This document shows positions 53,614 to 63,530 of a stretch of DNA of 64,000 nucleotides, one piece after another; position 1 is the stretch's first letter; each line of letters starts with the position of its first letter. The stretch covers positions 382,656 through 446,655 of the forward strand of contig NZ_LN852693.1 in assembly GCF_001244545.1 (NCBI RefSeq), given 5' to 3'. Both the position numbers and the translations under genes were made by a program. Below the pieces are notes generated by a model. The model worked only from the letters and a program-made list of their open reading frames with translations. It was not told the DNA's origin and made no database searches. This DNA is from Candidatus Stoquefichus sp. SB1 (GTDB lineage: Bacteria > Bacillota_I > Bacilli_A > Erysipelotrichales > Coprobacillaceae).

Positions 53614-54787
53614 ATTTTGTGACTCCTTCTTCAATTGCTTTTTGTGATACTGCTTTTGCTACTGCTTCAGATACTCGTGGATCTAGAGCATCTGGAATAA
53701 CATATGTTGATGAAAGTTCTTCATCACTGACAAGTGATGCTAAACCATAGGAAGCAGCTAATTTCATACCTTCTGTAATCTGACGGGCACGAACATCTAA
53801 TGCACCTCTAAAAAGACCTGGAAAAGCCAAAACATTATTAATTTGATTTGGATAATCAGAACGGCCCGTTCCCATCACTGCGACTCCTGCCTCAATAGCA
53901 TCATCATATTTAATTTCAGGTTCTGGATTAGCCATCGCAAAAACAATCGGATCTTTTTTCATTCCTTTAATCATTTCTTTTGTCAATACATCTGGTGCTG
54001 ATACACCAATAAAAACATCTGCTTCTTTTAAAGCTTCTGCCATTGACATTCGTTTCATTTGACGATTGGTTATTTCTGTTAATTCTTGTGTTAAGAAATC
54101 ATATTGATCATAATCTTCTTTTGTCACAATGCCATTAATATTAAAACCATAAATTTCTTTAACCCCCAAAGAATGAATCATTTTAATGATAGAACTTCCA
54201 GCAGCACCCGTTCCACTAACTACAACAGTTATATCTTCAACATTTTTATCAACGACTTTTAAAGCATTTAATAAGCCCGCTGTCACAACAATCGCTGTGC
54301 CATGTTGATCATCATGAAAAACAGGAATATCTAACTCTTTAATTAAAGTTCTTTCTATTTCAACACAACGTGGTGCACTGATATCCTCTAAATTAATCCC
54401 ACCAAAAGTAGGTGCAATTGCTTTGACAATTTGAATAATTTCTTTTGGATCTTTCGTATCTAAACAAATAGGTACAGCATCAATATTTCCAAATTTCTTA
54501 AATAATATTGATTTTCCTTCCATAACTGGCATAGCTGCTTCTGGACCAATATCACCCAATCCCAAAACAGCTGTTCCATCACTAACAACAGCCACACTGT
54601 TTTGCTTCCATGTATATTTATAAACATCATCTTTATTTTTAGCTATCTCACGACATGGTTGAGCAACTCCTGGTGTATATGCTAATGAAAGATCATGACT
54701 TTCATTTAATGGTACTTTTAATTGAACTTCTAATTTTCCTTTTGCCTGTTCATGCATTTTTAATGCATCCTGATATATATCTGACAT
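53612..54787 (-). CDS. NAD(P)-dependent malic enzyme
   Basis: A 391-residue small-type malic enzyme converting malate to pyruvate and CO2. It shows [15 protein letters not shown] (catalytic Tyr region), [22 protein letters not shown] in part, [23 protein letters not shown] (metal site) and [12 protein letters not shown] (dinucleotide fold), ending [21 protein letters not shown] in part. The coenzyme cannot be assigned with certainty from the visible motif. Monocistronic. It supplies pyruvate and reducing power in fermentative metabolism. Confidence 0.93.
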   Translation of the reverse strand: MSDIYQDALKMHEQAKGKLEVQLKVPLNESHDLSLAYTPGVAQPCREIAKNKDDVYKYTWKQNSVAVVSDGTAVLGLGDIGPEAAMPVMEGKSILFKKFGNIDAVPICLDTKDPKEIIQIVKAIAPTFGGINLEDISAPRCVEIERTLIKELDIPVFHDDQHGTAIVVTAGLLNALKVVDKNVEDITVVVSGTGAAGSSIIKMIHSLGVKEIYGFNINGIVTKEDYDQYDFLTQELTEITNRQMKRMSMAEALKEADVFIGVSAPDVLTKEMIKGMKKDPIVFAMANPEPEIKYDDAIEAGVAVMGTGRSDYPNQINNVLAFPGLFRGALDVRARQITEGMKLAASYGLASLVSDEELSSTYVIPDALDPRVSEAVAKAVSQKAIEEGVTK

Positions 54788-54840
54788 TCTTTTTCTCCCC
54801 TTTTCACGTTTCTTATTATGACATAAAAGACTATTGTTGA

Positions 54841-54868
54841 AAAGAAAAAGAATGAACTTTAATGTTCA
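54841..54868 (-). terminator. Terminator after the DUF4261 gene
   Basis: Minus strand ATGAAC-ATTAAA-GTTCAT (54851-54868), then TCTTTTTCTT. Confidence 0.7.
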
Positions 54869-54871
54869 TCC

Positions 54872-55957
54872 TTACTGAGTATCTTCAACAACATCAATTT
54901 TCAATGTTTCTTCATCTAAGAACAATCCTGGACTTAAAGTTATCTGACATTTTTGAGTTTCACTCAACCCAATTGTTTCTCCATCATGTAATACAGCTTC
55001 CTGTTCAACAATATAACAAACAATATTAAACATAAATTCATGAAGTTCTGACAGTGGAAGAGTTGTTGGTAATGTTTCTATTTCATAATGTCCAAAATTC
55101 TTTAATCCAATTGTGTAAATATGATTTCCATCCTGATTTGTGACTATTCCTAAATAAACCCATAAAAGAACAGGCAACGTTTGATTACAATAATAATCAT
55201 TCATAACATCTTGGTAAATATGTTTAGGCCAAACCATTTCATCACCATATACAGCAATTGACTGTTCAAAATTCAAACAAGCATCAATTAACTGGGATTG
55301 TAAAAGCAGCGCCTCTCTTGAATCAATTCCTTTCGCAATTGTTGTCACAATGATATGAGCCTGGTGTTCTTTAACATGCTCAACTGCCCCTTCCCACATG
55401 TAGCACCCTTGAGCATAGTATTCTGCCTCACCTTCAGGCACTGGCATATTCATTAATGACAATGAAATCAAGGATTCTCCTACATTCGCAATATAAATAT
55501 TATCTTCATCTTCTTGAATATCTTGGCACTGTATATGACAATGCTCTTTTAAATATTCAAAAACCGTTTTTAACTGAACATTCTCATCTTTCAATAAAAC
55601 AAAATTCACAAAAGTTGAGCGTGGTTCTAAAACATTAACTTCTGATGCTTTATTCATCCAATATTCTCTTATCATTTCTACCATATCAATACACTTTTGT
55701 TTAGCAGTTTCTTCATGATAATCTTCTAATTGACTAAAAATATGTCCACAGTGTCCAATTTCATCTTCATGATAACCACCACATACACCAACAAGCCAAG
55801 AAGAAAATCTAGACTTTTTAAATTTAAATATATAATAATGCAAATCATGTAAATCAAATTCACCTGCAATTTGTATTTGATAAGGCTTTTTCCCTAACTC
55901 ATTTTCATGACTTAACCATTCAATCATACATTGTGTGGCATTCTCTCTTTGATCCAT
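54872..55957 (-). CDS. DUF4261-domain protein
   Basis: A 361-residue, probably cytoplasmic acidic protein. The second half matches the DUF4261 pattern: VNFVLLKDE, HQAHIIVTTIAKGIDSREALLLQ in part, IAVYGDEMVWPKHIY, LPVLLWVYLGIV and the GLKNFGHYEIE block. The first 110 residues (with GVCGGYHEDEIGHCGHIFSQ) form a further domain that I do not recognise. DUF4261 has no assigned function. AGGAGG precedes the ATG. It stands alone between manA and the malic enzyme, with terminators on both sides. Confidence 0.75.
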   Translation of the reverse strand: MDQRENATQCMIEWLSHENELGKKPYQIQIAGEFDLHDLHYYIFKFKKSRFSSWLVGVCGGYHEDEIGHCGHIFSQLEDYHEETAKQKCIDMVEMIREYWMNKASEVNVLEPRSTFVNFVLLKDENVQLKTVFEYLKEHCHIQCQDIQEDEDNIYIANVGESLISLSLMNMPVPEGEAEYYAQGCYMWEGAVEHVKEHQAHIIVTTIAKGIDSREALLLQSQLIDACLNFEQSIAVYGDEMVWPKHIYQDVMNDYYCNQTLPVLLWVYLGIVTNQDGNHIYTIGLKNFGHYEIETLPTTLPLSELHEFMFNIVCYIVEQEAVLHDGETIGLSETQKCQITLSPGLFLDEETLKIDVVEDTQ

Positions 55958-55969
55958 ATACTTCCTCCT

Positions 55970-55998
55970 ACAAGAAAAGCAGATTTATCAATCTGCTT
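55970..55998 (-). terminator. Terminator after manA
   Basis: AAGCAGATT / AATCTGCTT (55977-55985, 55990-55998), followed on the minus strand by TTCTTG; the T-run is short. Confidence 0.7.
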
Positions 55999-56001
55999 AT
56001 T

Positions 56002-56937
56002 TTATAATGTTGTTATCATGACAGTCATAACACCATCATAAACAACTTCTTTTTGATCACTGCATACAATAAAATGATCACCTTTTTGAACTGGCTGTCC
56101 ATCAAGTGTTCCTTCACCTTCTAAAATACTGACCATTTGGAATGGTTTGTCATTAATAACACTATTTTCTCCATCCATTCTATAACAATCTACTGTAAAG
56201 AATTCACTCTCTAAATAACGTGTTTTTGAACCATGATCTAAATGTGTATTTGTAAATAATTTGTTTGAATCATTGTTCGAAGGGATTGTTGTTACATCGA
56301 TAGATTGTTGAACATGTAACTGACGTTCATGTCCATCTTTATCTTTACGATGATAATCATAAACACGATAAGTAATATCTGATGATTGCTGTGCTTCATA
56401 AATTAATGAACCACTGCAAATTGCATGTAAAGTTCCTGATGGAATATAGAAGAAATCACCCTTATTAATTTCAAAAGAATTCAACAAATGATCATAATCA
56501 TCATCCTCTATTGCCTTAATAAAATCGTCTTTGGTTTTAGCATGATGTCCCATCACCATTCTTGTTCCTTCATCAGCTTGAAGTACATACCAACATTCTG
56601 TTTTTCCTAAAGAGTTTTCATGCTTTGCAGCATATTCATCATTAGGATGAACCTGAACTGATAAATCATTTTTGGCATCAATAATTTTTGCCAATAACGG
56701 AAATTGATCACCTTCTATATTTCCAAATAATTCTCTATGATTTTCCCAAAGCCACGATACAGTTTTCCCTTGATACTCACCATCAGCAATAACACAATCG
56801 CCATTTTTATGACCAGAAATAGCCCAACATTCTCCTGTCTGATCACTTGGTATATCATATCCATAGATATCTCTAAGTTTATGACCACCCCAAATCATTT
56901 CTTTAAATACTGGTTGAATCTTTAAAATATGTCCCAT
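56002..56937 (-). CDS. manA: Mannose-6-phosphate isomerase, class I
   Basis: A 311-residue cupin enzyme interconverting mannose-6-phosphate and fructose-6-phosphate. It shows the N-terminal PVFKEMIWGGHKLRDIYG, SGHKNGDCVI, the zinc motif LSVQVHPNDEYA, GKTECWYVL, FYIPSGTLHAI and the QQSSDITYRVYDYHR stretch. Short (Firmicute-type) length. The ATG at 56937 has AAAGGA eight bases upstream; an ATG three codons earlier abuts that site. It overlaps the DUF523 gene by about 35 bases and is probably coupled to it. Confidence 0.93.
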   Translation of the reverse strand: MGHILKIQPVFKEMIWGGHKLRDIYGYDIPSDQTGECWAISGHKNGDCVIADGEYQGKTVSWLWENHRELFGNIEGDQFPLLAKIIDAKNDLSVQVHPNDEYAAKHENSLGKTECWYVLQADEGTRMVMGHHAKTKDDFIKAIEDDDYDHLLNSFEINKGDFFYIPSGTLHAICSGSLIYEAQQSSDITYRVYDYHRKDKDGHERQLHVQQSIDVTTIPSNNDSNKLFTNTHLDHGSKTRYLESEFFTVDCYRMDGENSVINDKPFQMVSILEGEGTLDGQPVQKGDHFIVCSDQKEVVYDGVMTVMITTL

Positions 56938-57394
56938 ATTCCTCATCCTTTCTTATATATTTTAAGAATTCTTCAATTTGATTCTCATGAAATACTTTAA
57001 TGCCTTCTTGTTGGCATAATTTTGCAAAAACACCCTGTCCTTCAACTAATATATGACTAAATGTTCCATCATAAATACCATCACAGCCACAACTAGGACT
57101 TCTAAATTTCAAAACAGCAACCTTAACATTGTTTTCCAAAAACAATTTTATAGCTTTTTGTGCTCCTAAAACATATTCATTTGTGACATCCTGATTATGG
57201 ATTGTTTGAATAAGTAGTGGATCATCTGAAATGATTTCGGCTGGATCTCTAGGAATAGATAATCCCCCTAAAACTTCTGGACATACAGGCACAACGATAC
57301 CCTGATCATAAAGAATTTTTAATTCATTGATCAAATGATTTTTACCATTATAAGTGCAGTTTTCACCTAACAAACAGAAACTAACTCCTATCAT
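56903..57394 (-). CDS. DUF523-family protein
   Basis: A 163-residue protein of the DUF523 family: VSFCLLGENCTYNGKN, VVPVCPEVLGGLSIPRDPAEI in part, and KFRSPSCGCDGIYDGTFS with clustered cysteines that may bind metal or an iron-sulfur cluster. E. coli YbbK-like and 2-thiouracil desulfurase proteins share this domain. AAGGAG precedes the ATG. Coupled to the upstream HAD gene (14-base overlap) and to manA. Confidence 0.85.
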   Translation of the reverse strand: MIGVSFCLLGENCTYNGKNHLINELKILYDQGIVVPVCPEVLGGLSIPRDPAEIISDDPLLIQTIHNQDVTNEYVLGAQKAIKLFLENNVKVAVLKFRSPSCGCDGIYDGTFSHILVEGQGVFAKLCQQEGIKVFHENQIEEFLKYIRKDEEYGTYFKDSTSI

Positions 57395-58034
57395 TGTAAA
57401 TAATCTCCTTCAATTCCTGTAGTGTATCAACAACATATGTAGCTTGTGCAGCTTCTAACTCTGCTCGGCCTCTAAATCCCCATGTCACACCAATAGTCTC
57501 CATATCAGCATTATAGCCAGTATCTATGTCCACATTACTATCACCAATAAAATAACAATCCTGATGCCCTAATTTCATATTCATCAAAGCAATACAGGTT
57601 GACTCAGGATTAGGTTTCACAGGATATAAATCCTGTTGTCCTAAAATGGTTACAAAACAATCTGGAAAGCAATGTTCAACAATTTGCAAAGCTAAATAAT
57701 GTGGTTTATTGGTAACAACACCTAAACGAATTCCTGAATCATTTAATTCATGAATCAGTTTAGACATTCCAGGATATGGTATTGTATGATCTAAACAATG
57801 TTCCTCATACACTTGATAAAATTCTTCTAGACACTCATCTAAAATATCTAAATGATCTTTACCAATCGCCCTTTCCATTAGTTTCTTGACACCATTTCCA
57901 ACAAACTGATTATACTTTGACAATTCATGTGTAGAAAGATGATGTGCCTGCAAAACCGTATTAGCACAAATGGCTAAATCCATTAATGAATCAACCAAAG
58001 TTCCATCCAAATCAAATAAACAACCTTTTTTCAT
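57381..58034 (-). CDS. HAD-family phosphatase (phosphoglycolate phosphatase-like)
   Basis: A 217-residue HAD-IA hydrolase. Nucleophile D8 and D10 lie in LFDLDGTLVDS; then VTNKPHYLA (motif II Thr), KPNPEST (motif III Lys) and FIGDSNVDIDTGYNADM (motif IV). The helical cap between residues 15 and 85 is of the Gph/PpaX type. The true substrate could be phosphoglycolate, pyrophosphate or a sugar phosphate. AGGAGG precedes the ATG. First gene of the HAD-DUF523-manA cluster. Confidence 0.87.
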   Translation of the reverse strand: MKKGCLFDLDGTLVDSLMDLAICANTVLQAHHLSTHELSKYNQFVGNGVKKLMERAIGKDHLDILDECLEEFYQVYEEHCLDHTIPYPGMSKLIHELNDSGIRLGVVTNKPHYLALQIVEHCFPDCFVTILGQQDLYPVKPNPESTCIALMNMKLGHQDCYFIGDSNVDIDTGYNADMETIGVTWGFRGRAELEAAQATYVVDTLQELKEIIYNDRS

Positions 58035-58123
58035 ACCTTCCTCCTACTATGTATCATTATAACAGTATTGAAAAAATAATGAAAGATGTTATAATAAAAT
58101 ATGTGTAAAATGAGGTGATGGAA

Positions 58124-58330
58124 ATGAACAAATTAAAAACAACAAAATATATGAATATATTTACTAATCTTGGTTATATTCTTGGGTTTGGTATCATTAT
58201 TTGGTATATCATTACACGTAGTAATGGATTGTTGCCAATTATCGGAGTCATTGTTATCTTTTTGGGACGTGCCATTGGTTATGGTATTGACAGAGTTATC
58301 GAATATAATGATGAAAAAAAGAAAGCTTAA
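58124..58330 (+). CDS. Small membrane protein of unknown function
   Basis: A 68-residue protein with two membrane helices (about 12-30 and 36-53), a short Lys/Thr-rich start and a charged tail (DRVIEYNDEKKKA). The ATG at 58124 follows AGGTGA by five bases, and a hairpin terminator lies right after the stop. These signals make it a real gene despite its size. I do not recognise a family. Confidence 0.7.
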   Translation: MNKLKTTKYMNIFTNLGYILGFGIIIWYIITRSNGLLPIIGVIVIFLGRAIGYGIDRVIEYNDEKKKA

Positions 58331-58336
58331 GACATT

Positions 58337-58395
58337 ATGATTTTCTAAAGCAAACACAACAGTGTTTACTTAAGAGAATCATATTTTTTTATACA
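58337..58395 (+). terminator. Terminator after the small membrane protein
   Basis: Long interrupted hairpin: TATGATTTTCT..AAACAC paired with GTGTTT..GAGAATCATA, then TTTTTTTAT. Confidence 0.7.
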
Positions 58396-58430
58396 AAAAA
58401 ATCCACTAGAGAATAACTCTGGTGGAAAAA
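58395..58430 (-). terminator. Terminator after the PBP5-type gene
   Basis: Minus strand hairpin with arms CCACCAGAG and CTCTAGTGG, then ATTTTTTTGT. Confidence 0.75.
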
Positions 58431-58447
58431 TTCATTTTTAAAGATTA

Positions 58448-59662
58448 TTAAGTTCTTTTCTTTCTACGAAGAATCAAATATACCATCAATATGACAACAA
58501 ACATCGGTAAAACAAACACAATACAATAATAAAGGAGCATCCCCATAAATGAACTCTCTATTGATTGAGTTGCTGTTAATTGATATTCATAAAGTGTCTG
58601 TCCTTGATACTGTACAATGACACGACCTAATTGTTCACCTTTTTGAATTGGTGCTTTCAGCAAGGAAGGTGCTTCTATTTGAATATCTAACGATGAAGCT
58701 GTCATTGATTGTTCAGCTAAAAATGAAACTTCTTGTAATGCTTTTTGATGATATTGAAATGATAAAGATTTAGTAATCCAATAGTTTTGAATTTCTTGAT
58801 CTTTTTTATAAATAATAATTTTATGAAAATGTTCATTCATATATTGATAAACACTCACTGCATCTTGAACATGATTTTGAGAGTATTGTCCTTTTGCATA
58901 CGCAGTAACTAAAATAAGCTGATGGTCATCAATTGTCATAGTGCTCGCAAATGTTAACTGAGCCTCATCAGTAAAACCACTTTTCCCACCATCTATATGG
59001 CTGATATCAATATTTTTATATTCTTTTCCTCTTTGTAAAGAAGAAATCCATTGATGATTGGCTTTTGAACTTGTATGTTTTCTAGCCTCAAAAACTTTGA
59101 CAAATGCCTGATTTTTTAAAGCATCATTTAAAATCAACGCCATATCATGGGTTGTTGTATAATGCTGTTCATCATGAAGTCCAGTCACATTCATAAAATG
59201 ACTGTTTTTCAATCCTAAAGCAAGTCCTTTTTGATTCATTGCACTAACCATCTTTTCTAATGAGCCATATGTTAAACGTGCTAAAGCATTGCAGGCATCT
59301 GCTCCTGAAGGTAATAATGCTCCATATATTAAATCCTCATAAGTCACTTTTTCACCTGCATAAAATCCTGCAACTGTGGCTTGCATTTCTTTTAGCCCAG
59401 CTAAATCAGCTTCAACAATGGTAACTGTTTGCTGTAAATTTTTAATTTTATCTAGCGCAAGGCTCACTGTCAGTATTTTTGTCATGCTGGCTGGAAATAT
59501 TTTTTCATTACTTTTTTTATCCAAATAGACAAGTGATGTTTCTCGATCATACAAATAAGCATATTGAGAATGTAAAGAAATATCCATTGACCAAGCAGAA
59601 ACTGGCTGAAAACTCATCAAACAGATAAAAACAACAGTCAATAAACTAACAATTTTCTTCAT
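58448..59662 (-). CDS. Serine-type D-Ala-D-Ala carboxypeptidase (PBP5/DacA family)
   Basis: A 404-residue S11 peptidase that trims the last D-Ala of peptidoglycan stems outside the cell. It has a signal peptide (about 1-23), catalytic S59-x-x-K62 (SMTK), SGA at 119-121 where many members have SxN, and K227-S-G. A beta-rich C-terminal domain and a C-terminal membrane helix (about 370-398) with a basic end follow; the helix is a true span rather than the amphipathic anchor of E. coli PBP5. The ATG at 59662 follows AGGGG by about nine bases. It overlaps the EamA gene by 17 bases. Confidence 0.92.
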   Translation of the reverse strand: MKKIVSLLTVVFICLMSFQPVSAWSMDISLHSQYAYLYDRETSLVYLDKKSNEKIFPASMTKILTVSLALDKIKNLQQTVTIVEADLAGLKEMQATVAGFYAGEKVTYEDLIYGALLPSGADACNALARLTYGSLEKMVSAMNQKGLALGLKNSHFMNVTGLHDEQHYTTTHDMALILNDALKNQAFVKVFEARKHTSSKANHQWISSLQRGKEYKNIDISHIDGGKSGFTDEAQLTFASTMTIDDHQLILVTAYAKGQYSQNHVQDAVSVYQYMNEHFHKIIIYKKDQEIQNYWITKSLSFQYHQKALQEVSFLAEQSMTASSLDIQIEAPSLLKAPIQKGEQLGRVIVQYQGQTLYEYQLTATQSIESSFMGMLLYYCIVFVLPMFVVILMVYLILRRKKRT

Positions 59663-60542
59663 CAATCATGACCCCTTTCTTTAAAAAAGAAAGTTTTGTT
59701 TCAGAAATAATAATAGCAACAAATATAAAAACAAATCCTAATATCACTTGAAAACTCAAAACTTCACCATAAAATAAAACAGAAAAAGCAACACCAAAAA
59801 CAGATTCTAGAGATAAGATCAAAGAAGCTTGACACTCACTCGTATAGTTTTGTCCAATCGTTTGACAAACCATTGTAACAGCCGTTGCAAAGAATGCCAA
59901 ATAAAAGATTTGTAAAAATATTGAAGAATCAATCATAGTCACTAATCTTATATCTTCACTTAATAAAGCTATTACCCCTGCCACACAGGCACCACCTATA
60001 AACTGAAATGCTGTAAAAGCACCGCCATCAACATCTTTAGAAAACCTTTTAATCATTAGTATGTGTACAGCATAAAGGAAACCACCACACAATGTTAAAA
60101 AATCTCCTTTATTCATTGATAGATTGCCATCTAGAGAAACAAATCCAATCCCAACCACACATAAAAATGCTGCTACGAAATTATAAATATCAGGACGTTT
60201 ATGATGAAGAAACCAAACAAGGAATGGAACAATAGCACAATAAACTGCTGTTAAAAAAGCATTTTTTCCTGGGGTCGTAAAATTAAGTCCCCATGTTTGA
60301 ACATAATAGGCACCAAACAAACAACAACCTGTTAATAATCCTCCAATCATTTTTTGACGTGGAAAAGCTTTTATTTTAGGGAAAAATAAGATACCTAAAA
60401 ATAATGCAGCCAAACTAAATCGAACAAATAAAAGCACGGCAGGTGTGAGAAAATCCACTGCACTTTTCATAACAATAAAAGAACTTCCCCAAATCATAGC
60501 TGCGATTAGTAATAATAATCCACCTTTTACTTTTTGCGTCAT
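59646..60542 (-). CDS. EamA/DMT-superfamily transporter
   Basis: A 298-residue membrane protein with ten helices formed by two EamA repeats. It opens GGLLLLIAAMIWGSSFIVMKSA in part and contains FVRFSLAALFLGILFFPK and, in the second repeat, ASLILSLESVFGVAFSVLFYGE in part with the conserved glutamates. Members export amino acids or metabolites; the substrate here is unknown. GGAG lies upstream. It starts 45 bases after ileS, behind a terminator, and is coupled to the carboxypeptidase gene. Confidence 0.88.
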   Translation of the reverse strand: MTQKVKGGLLLLIAAMIWGSSFIVMKSAVDFLTPAVLLFVRFSLAALFLGILFFPKIKAFPRQKMIGGLLTGCCLFGAYYVQTWGLNFTTPGKNAFLTAVYCAIVPFLVWFLHHKRPDIYNFVAAFLCVVGIGFVSLDGNLSMNKGDFLTLCGGFLYAVHILMIKRFSKDVDGGAFTAFQFIGGACVAGVIALLSEDIRLVTMIDSSIFLQIFYLAFFATAVTMVCQTIGQNYTSECQASLILSLESVFGVAFSVLFYGEVLSFQVILGFVFIFVAIIISETKLSFLKKGVMIDEENC

Positions 60543-60554
60543 ATGCGCTCCTTT

Positions 60555-60585
60555 CTAAAAAAGGAATGGTACTGAGTACCATTCT
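60555..60585 (-). terminator. Terminator after ileS
   Basis: Hairpin GAATGGTACT / AGTACCATTC (60564-60584), followed on the minus strand by CTTTTTTAG. Confidence 0.8.
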
Positions 60586-60587
60586 TT

Positions 60588-63320
60588 TTATTGATTGACA
60601 ACTTCGTGACAACGATGGCACAATTCGCCATCCATTTCATCTTCATCAAAATAATTCCAACATCTTGGACATTGTACACCATTAAACTTTTCAGCTTTGA
60701 TATAAGCTGTATCATATTCAGATAATCCATCATTTTGATTGACAAGTTTGACCTTAGCAACAATAAACAATTGTTTTAAATCATCAGATAATTGTTCCAT
60801 ATCCTGATATGCATCTTTTAAACAAATTGTTAATTTTGCTTCCATATTAGATTTAATCACTTTTTCATTTCTTAAATCTTCTAATGCTTTCATAACATCT
60901 TTTCTAAGTGTTAGGAAACGATCATAATATTGCTTTAAGTCTTCAGCATTGGCAACATTTATAAATTCAGGTTTTGCTTCCAAGAATACAGATTCTTGTT
61001 TTTTATCATCACAATGGAAATGATCGTGTAATTCTTCAGCTGTGAATACCAAAATTGGAGATAACAATTTCATCATTGTTTTCGCATAATGATATAAAAC
61101 TGTTTGAACTTGTCTTCTTCTTAAACCATCTGCTTTTTCAATATATAAAATATCTTTTGTGAAATCCATATAAAAAGCACTTAATGTATTTGTAAAGCAA
61201 TTTAAGATTAATTGATTTGCTTCAGCAAAATCATAACGTTCAAATGCTTCTTGATATCCCTTCATTAACAGATTCAATTCAACAAGCATATACTGATCTA
61301 CACCTTCAAGTGCAGATGTTTCAACAACATCACAAGATTGAAAATCAGATAAATTTCCAAGTACAAATCTCATTGTATTTCTAATTTTACGATAATTTTC
61401 TGCGACTTGCTTCATAATTTCATCAGAGATACGTACATCTGACTGATAAGCAACAGATGTTGCCCATAATCTTAAAATATCTGCTCCATATTGATTTACA
61501 AGTTTAATTGGATCAACAGTATTCCCTAAAGATTTAGACATTTTATTACCTTTACCATCTAAAACAAATCCATGTGATAAAACAGTCTTATAAGGTGCTT
61601 CACCATGAGCAGCAGTTCCAATAATCAATGATGAGTTAAACCAACCACGATATTGGTCACTTCCTTCAAAATATAAATCAACTGGATAAGGATATCCTCT
61701 TTCTTTCATACAACCCGTATGTGATGAACCAGAATCAAACCATACATCCATAATATCTTTTTCTTTTCTAAAGATACCATTTGGTGAATGTTCATTTGTA
61801 TATCCTTCAGGTAATAAGAATTTCTCATCCTTTTCAAACCAGATATTAGAACCATATTCTCTAAATAACTGAGAAATATGTGCAAAAACTTCTTTTTCCA
61901 TAATAGGTGTTCCATCTTCACAATAAATAATTGGAATTGGCACTCCCCAACTTCTTTGTCGAGAAATACACCAGTCACCACGATCTCTAATCATGTTATA
62001 AATACGAACATGACCCCATTCATTTAACCAATTGACTTTATCAATTTCACTTAATAACTTTTCTCTAATTTTATCAATAGAACAGAACCATTGATCAGTC
62101 GCTCTAAAGATAATTGGTTTTTTTGTACGCCAATCATGAGGATAACTATGTGTAATGAATTCAAGTTTTAATAAAACCCCTAATTCATCAAGTCTCATTG
62201 TTACAGTCTTATTAGCATCATCTACATACTGACCAGCTAACCATTCACCGCAATCTTCCATCATTTTCCCATGCGCATCAACATTACAATAAATATCTAG
62301 ACCATATTTTTGACCAACAATAAAGTCATCCATACCAAATCCAGGTGCTGTATGAACACAGCCAGTTCCGGCTTCAGCAGTGACATGATCACCTAAGATT
62401 ACTAATGATTCACGGTCATATAATGGATGAGAACATGTAATCATTTCTAATTCAGAACCTTTGAATCTTTTCAATACTTCTTTTTGTTCTAAACCAAATT
62501 TTTCCCATAATGAATCAACAAGTTCATCTAAAACAATTAATTTTCCCTTTTCACTTTGCACAAGAGCATAAGTATAATCAGCATTCAAACAAATTGCTAA
62601 GTTAGCTGGAATTGTCCAAGGTGTTGTTGTCCAAATCACAAAGCTTGTATCAGTATCTAAAATACCCTTTCCGTCTTTGACAGCAAATTTCACAAAGATT
62701 GTTGGACTCTTGACATCATGATATTCAACTTCAGCTTCAGCTAATGCTGATTCACTTGAAGGTGACCAATAGACAGGTTTTAATCCTTTATAAATCAATC
62801 CATCCATTGCCATTTTTGCAAAAACATCAATTTGATTAGCTTCAAATTCTGGCTTTAATGTAAGATATGGATGTTTGTAATCTGCAAAAGTTCCAACACG
62901 AATACATTGTTCTTTTTGTTTTTCAACTTGTTCTAAAGCATATTCATAACATTTTTTTCTAAACTCAGCAGTTGTCATAGCTTTACGATTGACACCTAGT
63001 TTTTGAATAGCATTTTCAATTGGTAATCCATGTGTATCCCACCCAGGAATATATGGCGTATAAAAGCCTTCCATATTTTTATAACGACAAATAACATCCT
63101 TGATGATTTTATTTAACATATGTCCAACATGCATATTTCCATTGGCATATGGTGGACCATCATGAAAAATAAATTGTTTTTTACCTTCATTTTGTTGATA
63201 AACCTTTTCATACATATCTGCCTGTTGCCAGCGTTCTACATATCCAGGTTCTTTCTTAGGTAAATTTCCTCGCATTTCAAAATCAGTTTTTGGCATTAAT
63301 AACGTATCTTTATAGTTCAT
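60588..63320 (-). CDS. ileS: Isoleucyl-tRNA synthetase
   Basis: A 910-residue class I synthetase. The HIGH motif is HVGH (64-67), KMSKS appears as NKMSKSLGN, the editing domain has WTTTPWTIPANLAI, GCVHTAPGFG and related motifs, and WDTHGLPIE is isoleucine-specific. A C-terminal zinc ribbon (CPRCWNY..CHRCHEVV) shows the bacterial type 1 form, the mupirocin-sensitive kind, rather than type 2. The ATG at 63320 follows AAAGGG. Expression is controlled by the T-box leader just upstream. Confidence 0.96.
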   Translation of the reverse strand: MNYKDTLLMPKTDFEMRGNLPKKEPGYVERWQQADMYEKVYQQNEGKKQFIFHDGPPYANGNMHVGHMLNKIIKDVICRYKNMEGFYTPYIPGWDTHGLPIENAIQKLGVNRKAMTTAEFRKKCYEYALEQVEKQKEQCIRVGTFADYKHPYLTLKPEFEANQIDVFAKMAMDGLIYKGLKPVYWSPSSESALAEAEVEYHDVKSPTIFVKFAVKDGKGILDTDTSFVIWTTTPWTIPANLAICLNADYTYALVQSEKGKLIVLDELVDSLWEKFGLEQKEVLKRFKGSELEMITCSHPLYDRESLVILGDHVTAEAGTGCVHTAPGFGMDDFIVGQKYGLDIYCNVDAHGKMMEDCGEWLAGQYVDDANKTVTMRLDELGVLLKLEFITHSYPHDWRTKKPIIFRATDQWFCSIDKIREKLLSEIDKVNWLNEWGHVRIYNMIRDRGDWCISRQRSWGVPIPIIYCEDGTPIMEKEVFAHISQLFREYGSNIWFEKDEKFLLPEGYTNEHSPNGIFRKEKDIMDVWFDSGSSHTGCMKERGYPYPVDLYFEGSDQYRGWFNSSLIIGTAAHGEAPYKTVLSHGFVLDGKGNKMSKSLGNTVDPIKLVNQYGADILRLWATSVAYQSDVRISDEIMKQVAENYRKIRNTMRFVLGNLSDFQSCDVVETSALEGVDQYMLVELNLLMKGYQEAFERYDFAEANQLILNCFTNTLSAFYMDFTKDILYIEKADGLRRRQVQTVLYHYAKTMMKLLSPILVFTAEELHDHFHCDDKKQESVFLEAKPEFINVANAEDLKQYYDRFLTLRKDVMKALEDLRNEKVIKSNMEAKLTICLKDAYQDMEQLSDDLKQLFIVAKVKLVNQNDGLSEYDTAYIKAEKFNGVQCPRCWNYFDEDEMDGELCHRCHEVVNQ

Positions 63321-63342
63321 CTTTATCCCTTTCCTTTCCAAA

Positions 63343-63527
63343 TAAAAAACGTCCTCTTAAAGGACGTGATGACGCGGTACCACCTTTATTCATATTTTTC
63401 AATATGCTCTTCATATCTTAACGCGATTAACGTCTTTCCCTACTGTTATTTCAGGAAGCTACTCAAGAGTGATACAATATAAGTTCCACCTATTTGTTTT
63501 CACCAACCACAAACTCTCTAAAAGTTT
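63343..63527 (-). promoter_or_regulatory. T-box riboswitch of ileS (isoleucine specifier)
   Basis: On the minus strand the leader has a Stem I with GGTTGGTG and a base-paired AGAG/CTCT foot, the specifier codon ATC (63473-63471) before ACTCTTGAG, and the conserved antiterminator bulge AAGGTGGTACCGCG around 63386-63373. It ends in the terminator ACGTCCT-TTAAG-AGGACGT with a T-run (63367-63344). Uncharged tRNA-Ile should favour readthrough. It begins immediately after the divIVA stop codon. Confidence 0.93.
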
Positions 63528-63530
63528 TCC

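Noticed and set aside
53698-53715. CATATGTTGAT inside the malic enzyme gene, shared with the CRISPR repeat core
   Set aside because: An 11-base match within conserved coding sequence and no paired repeat nearby; chance.
58366-58378. A CTTAAG near the small membrane-protein terminator as a fourth site of the cell-wall operator
   Set aside because: Single half site inside a terminator hairpin, without the 11-base tandem.
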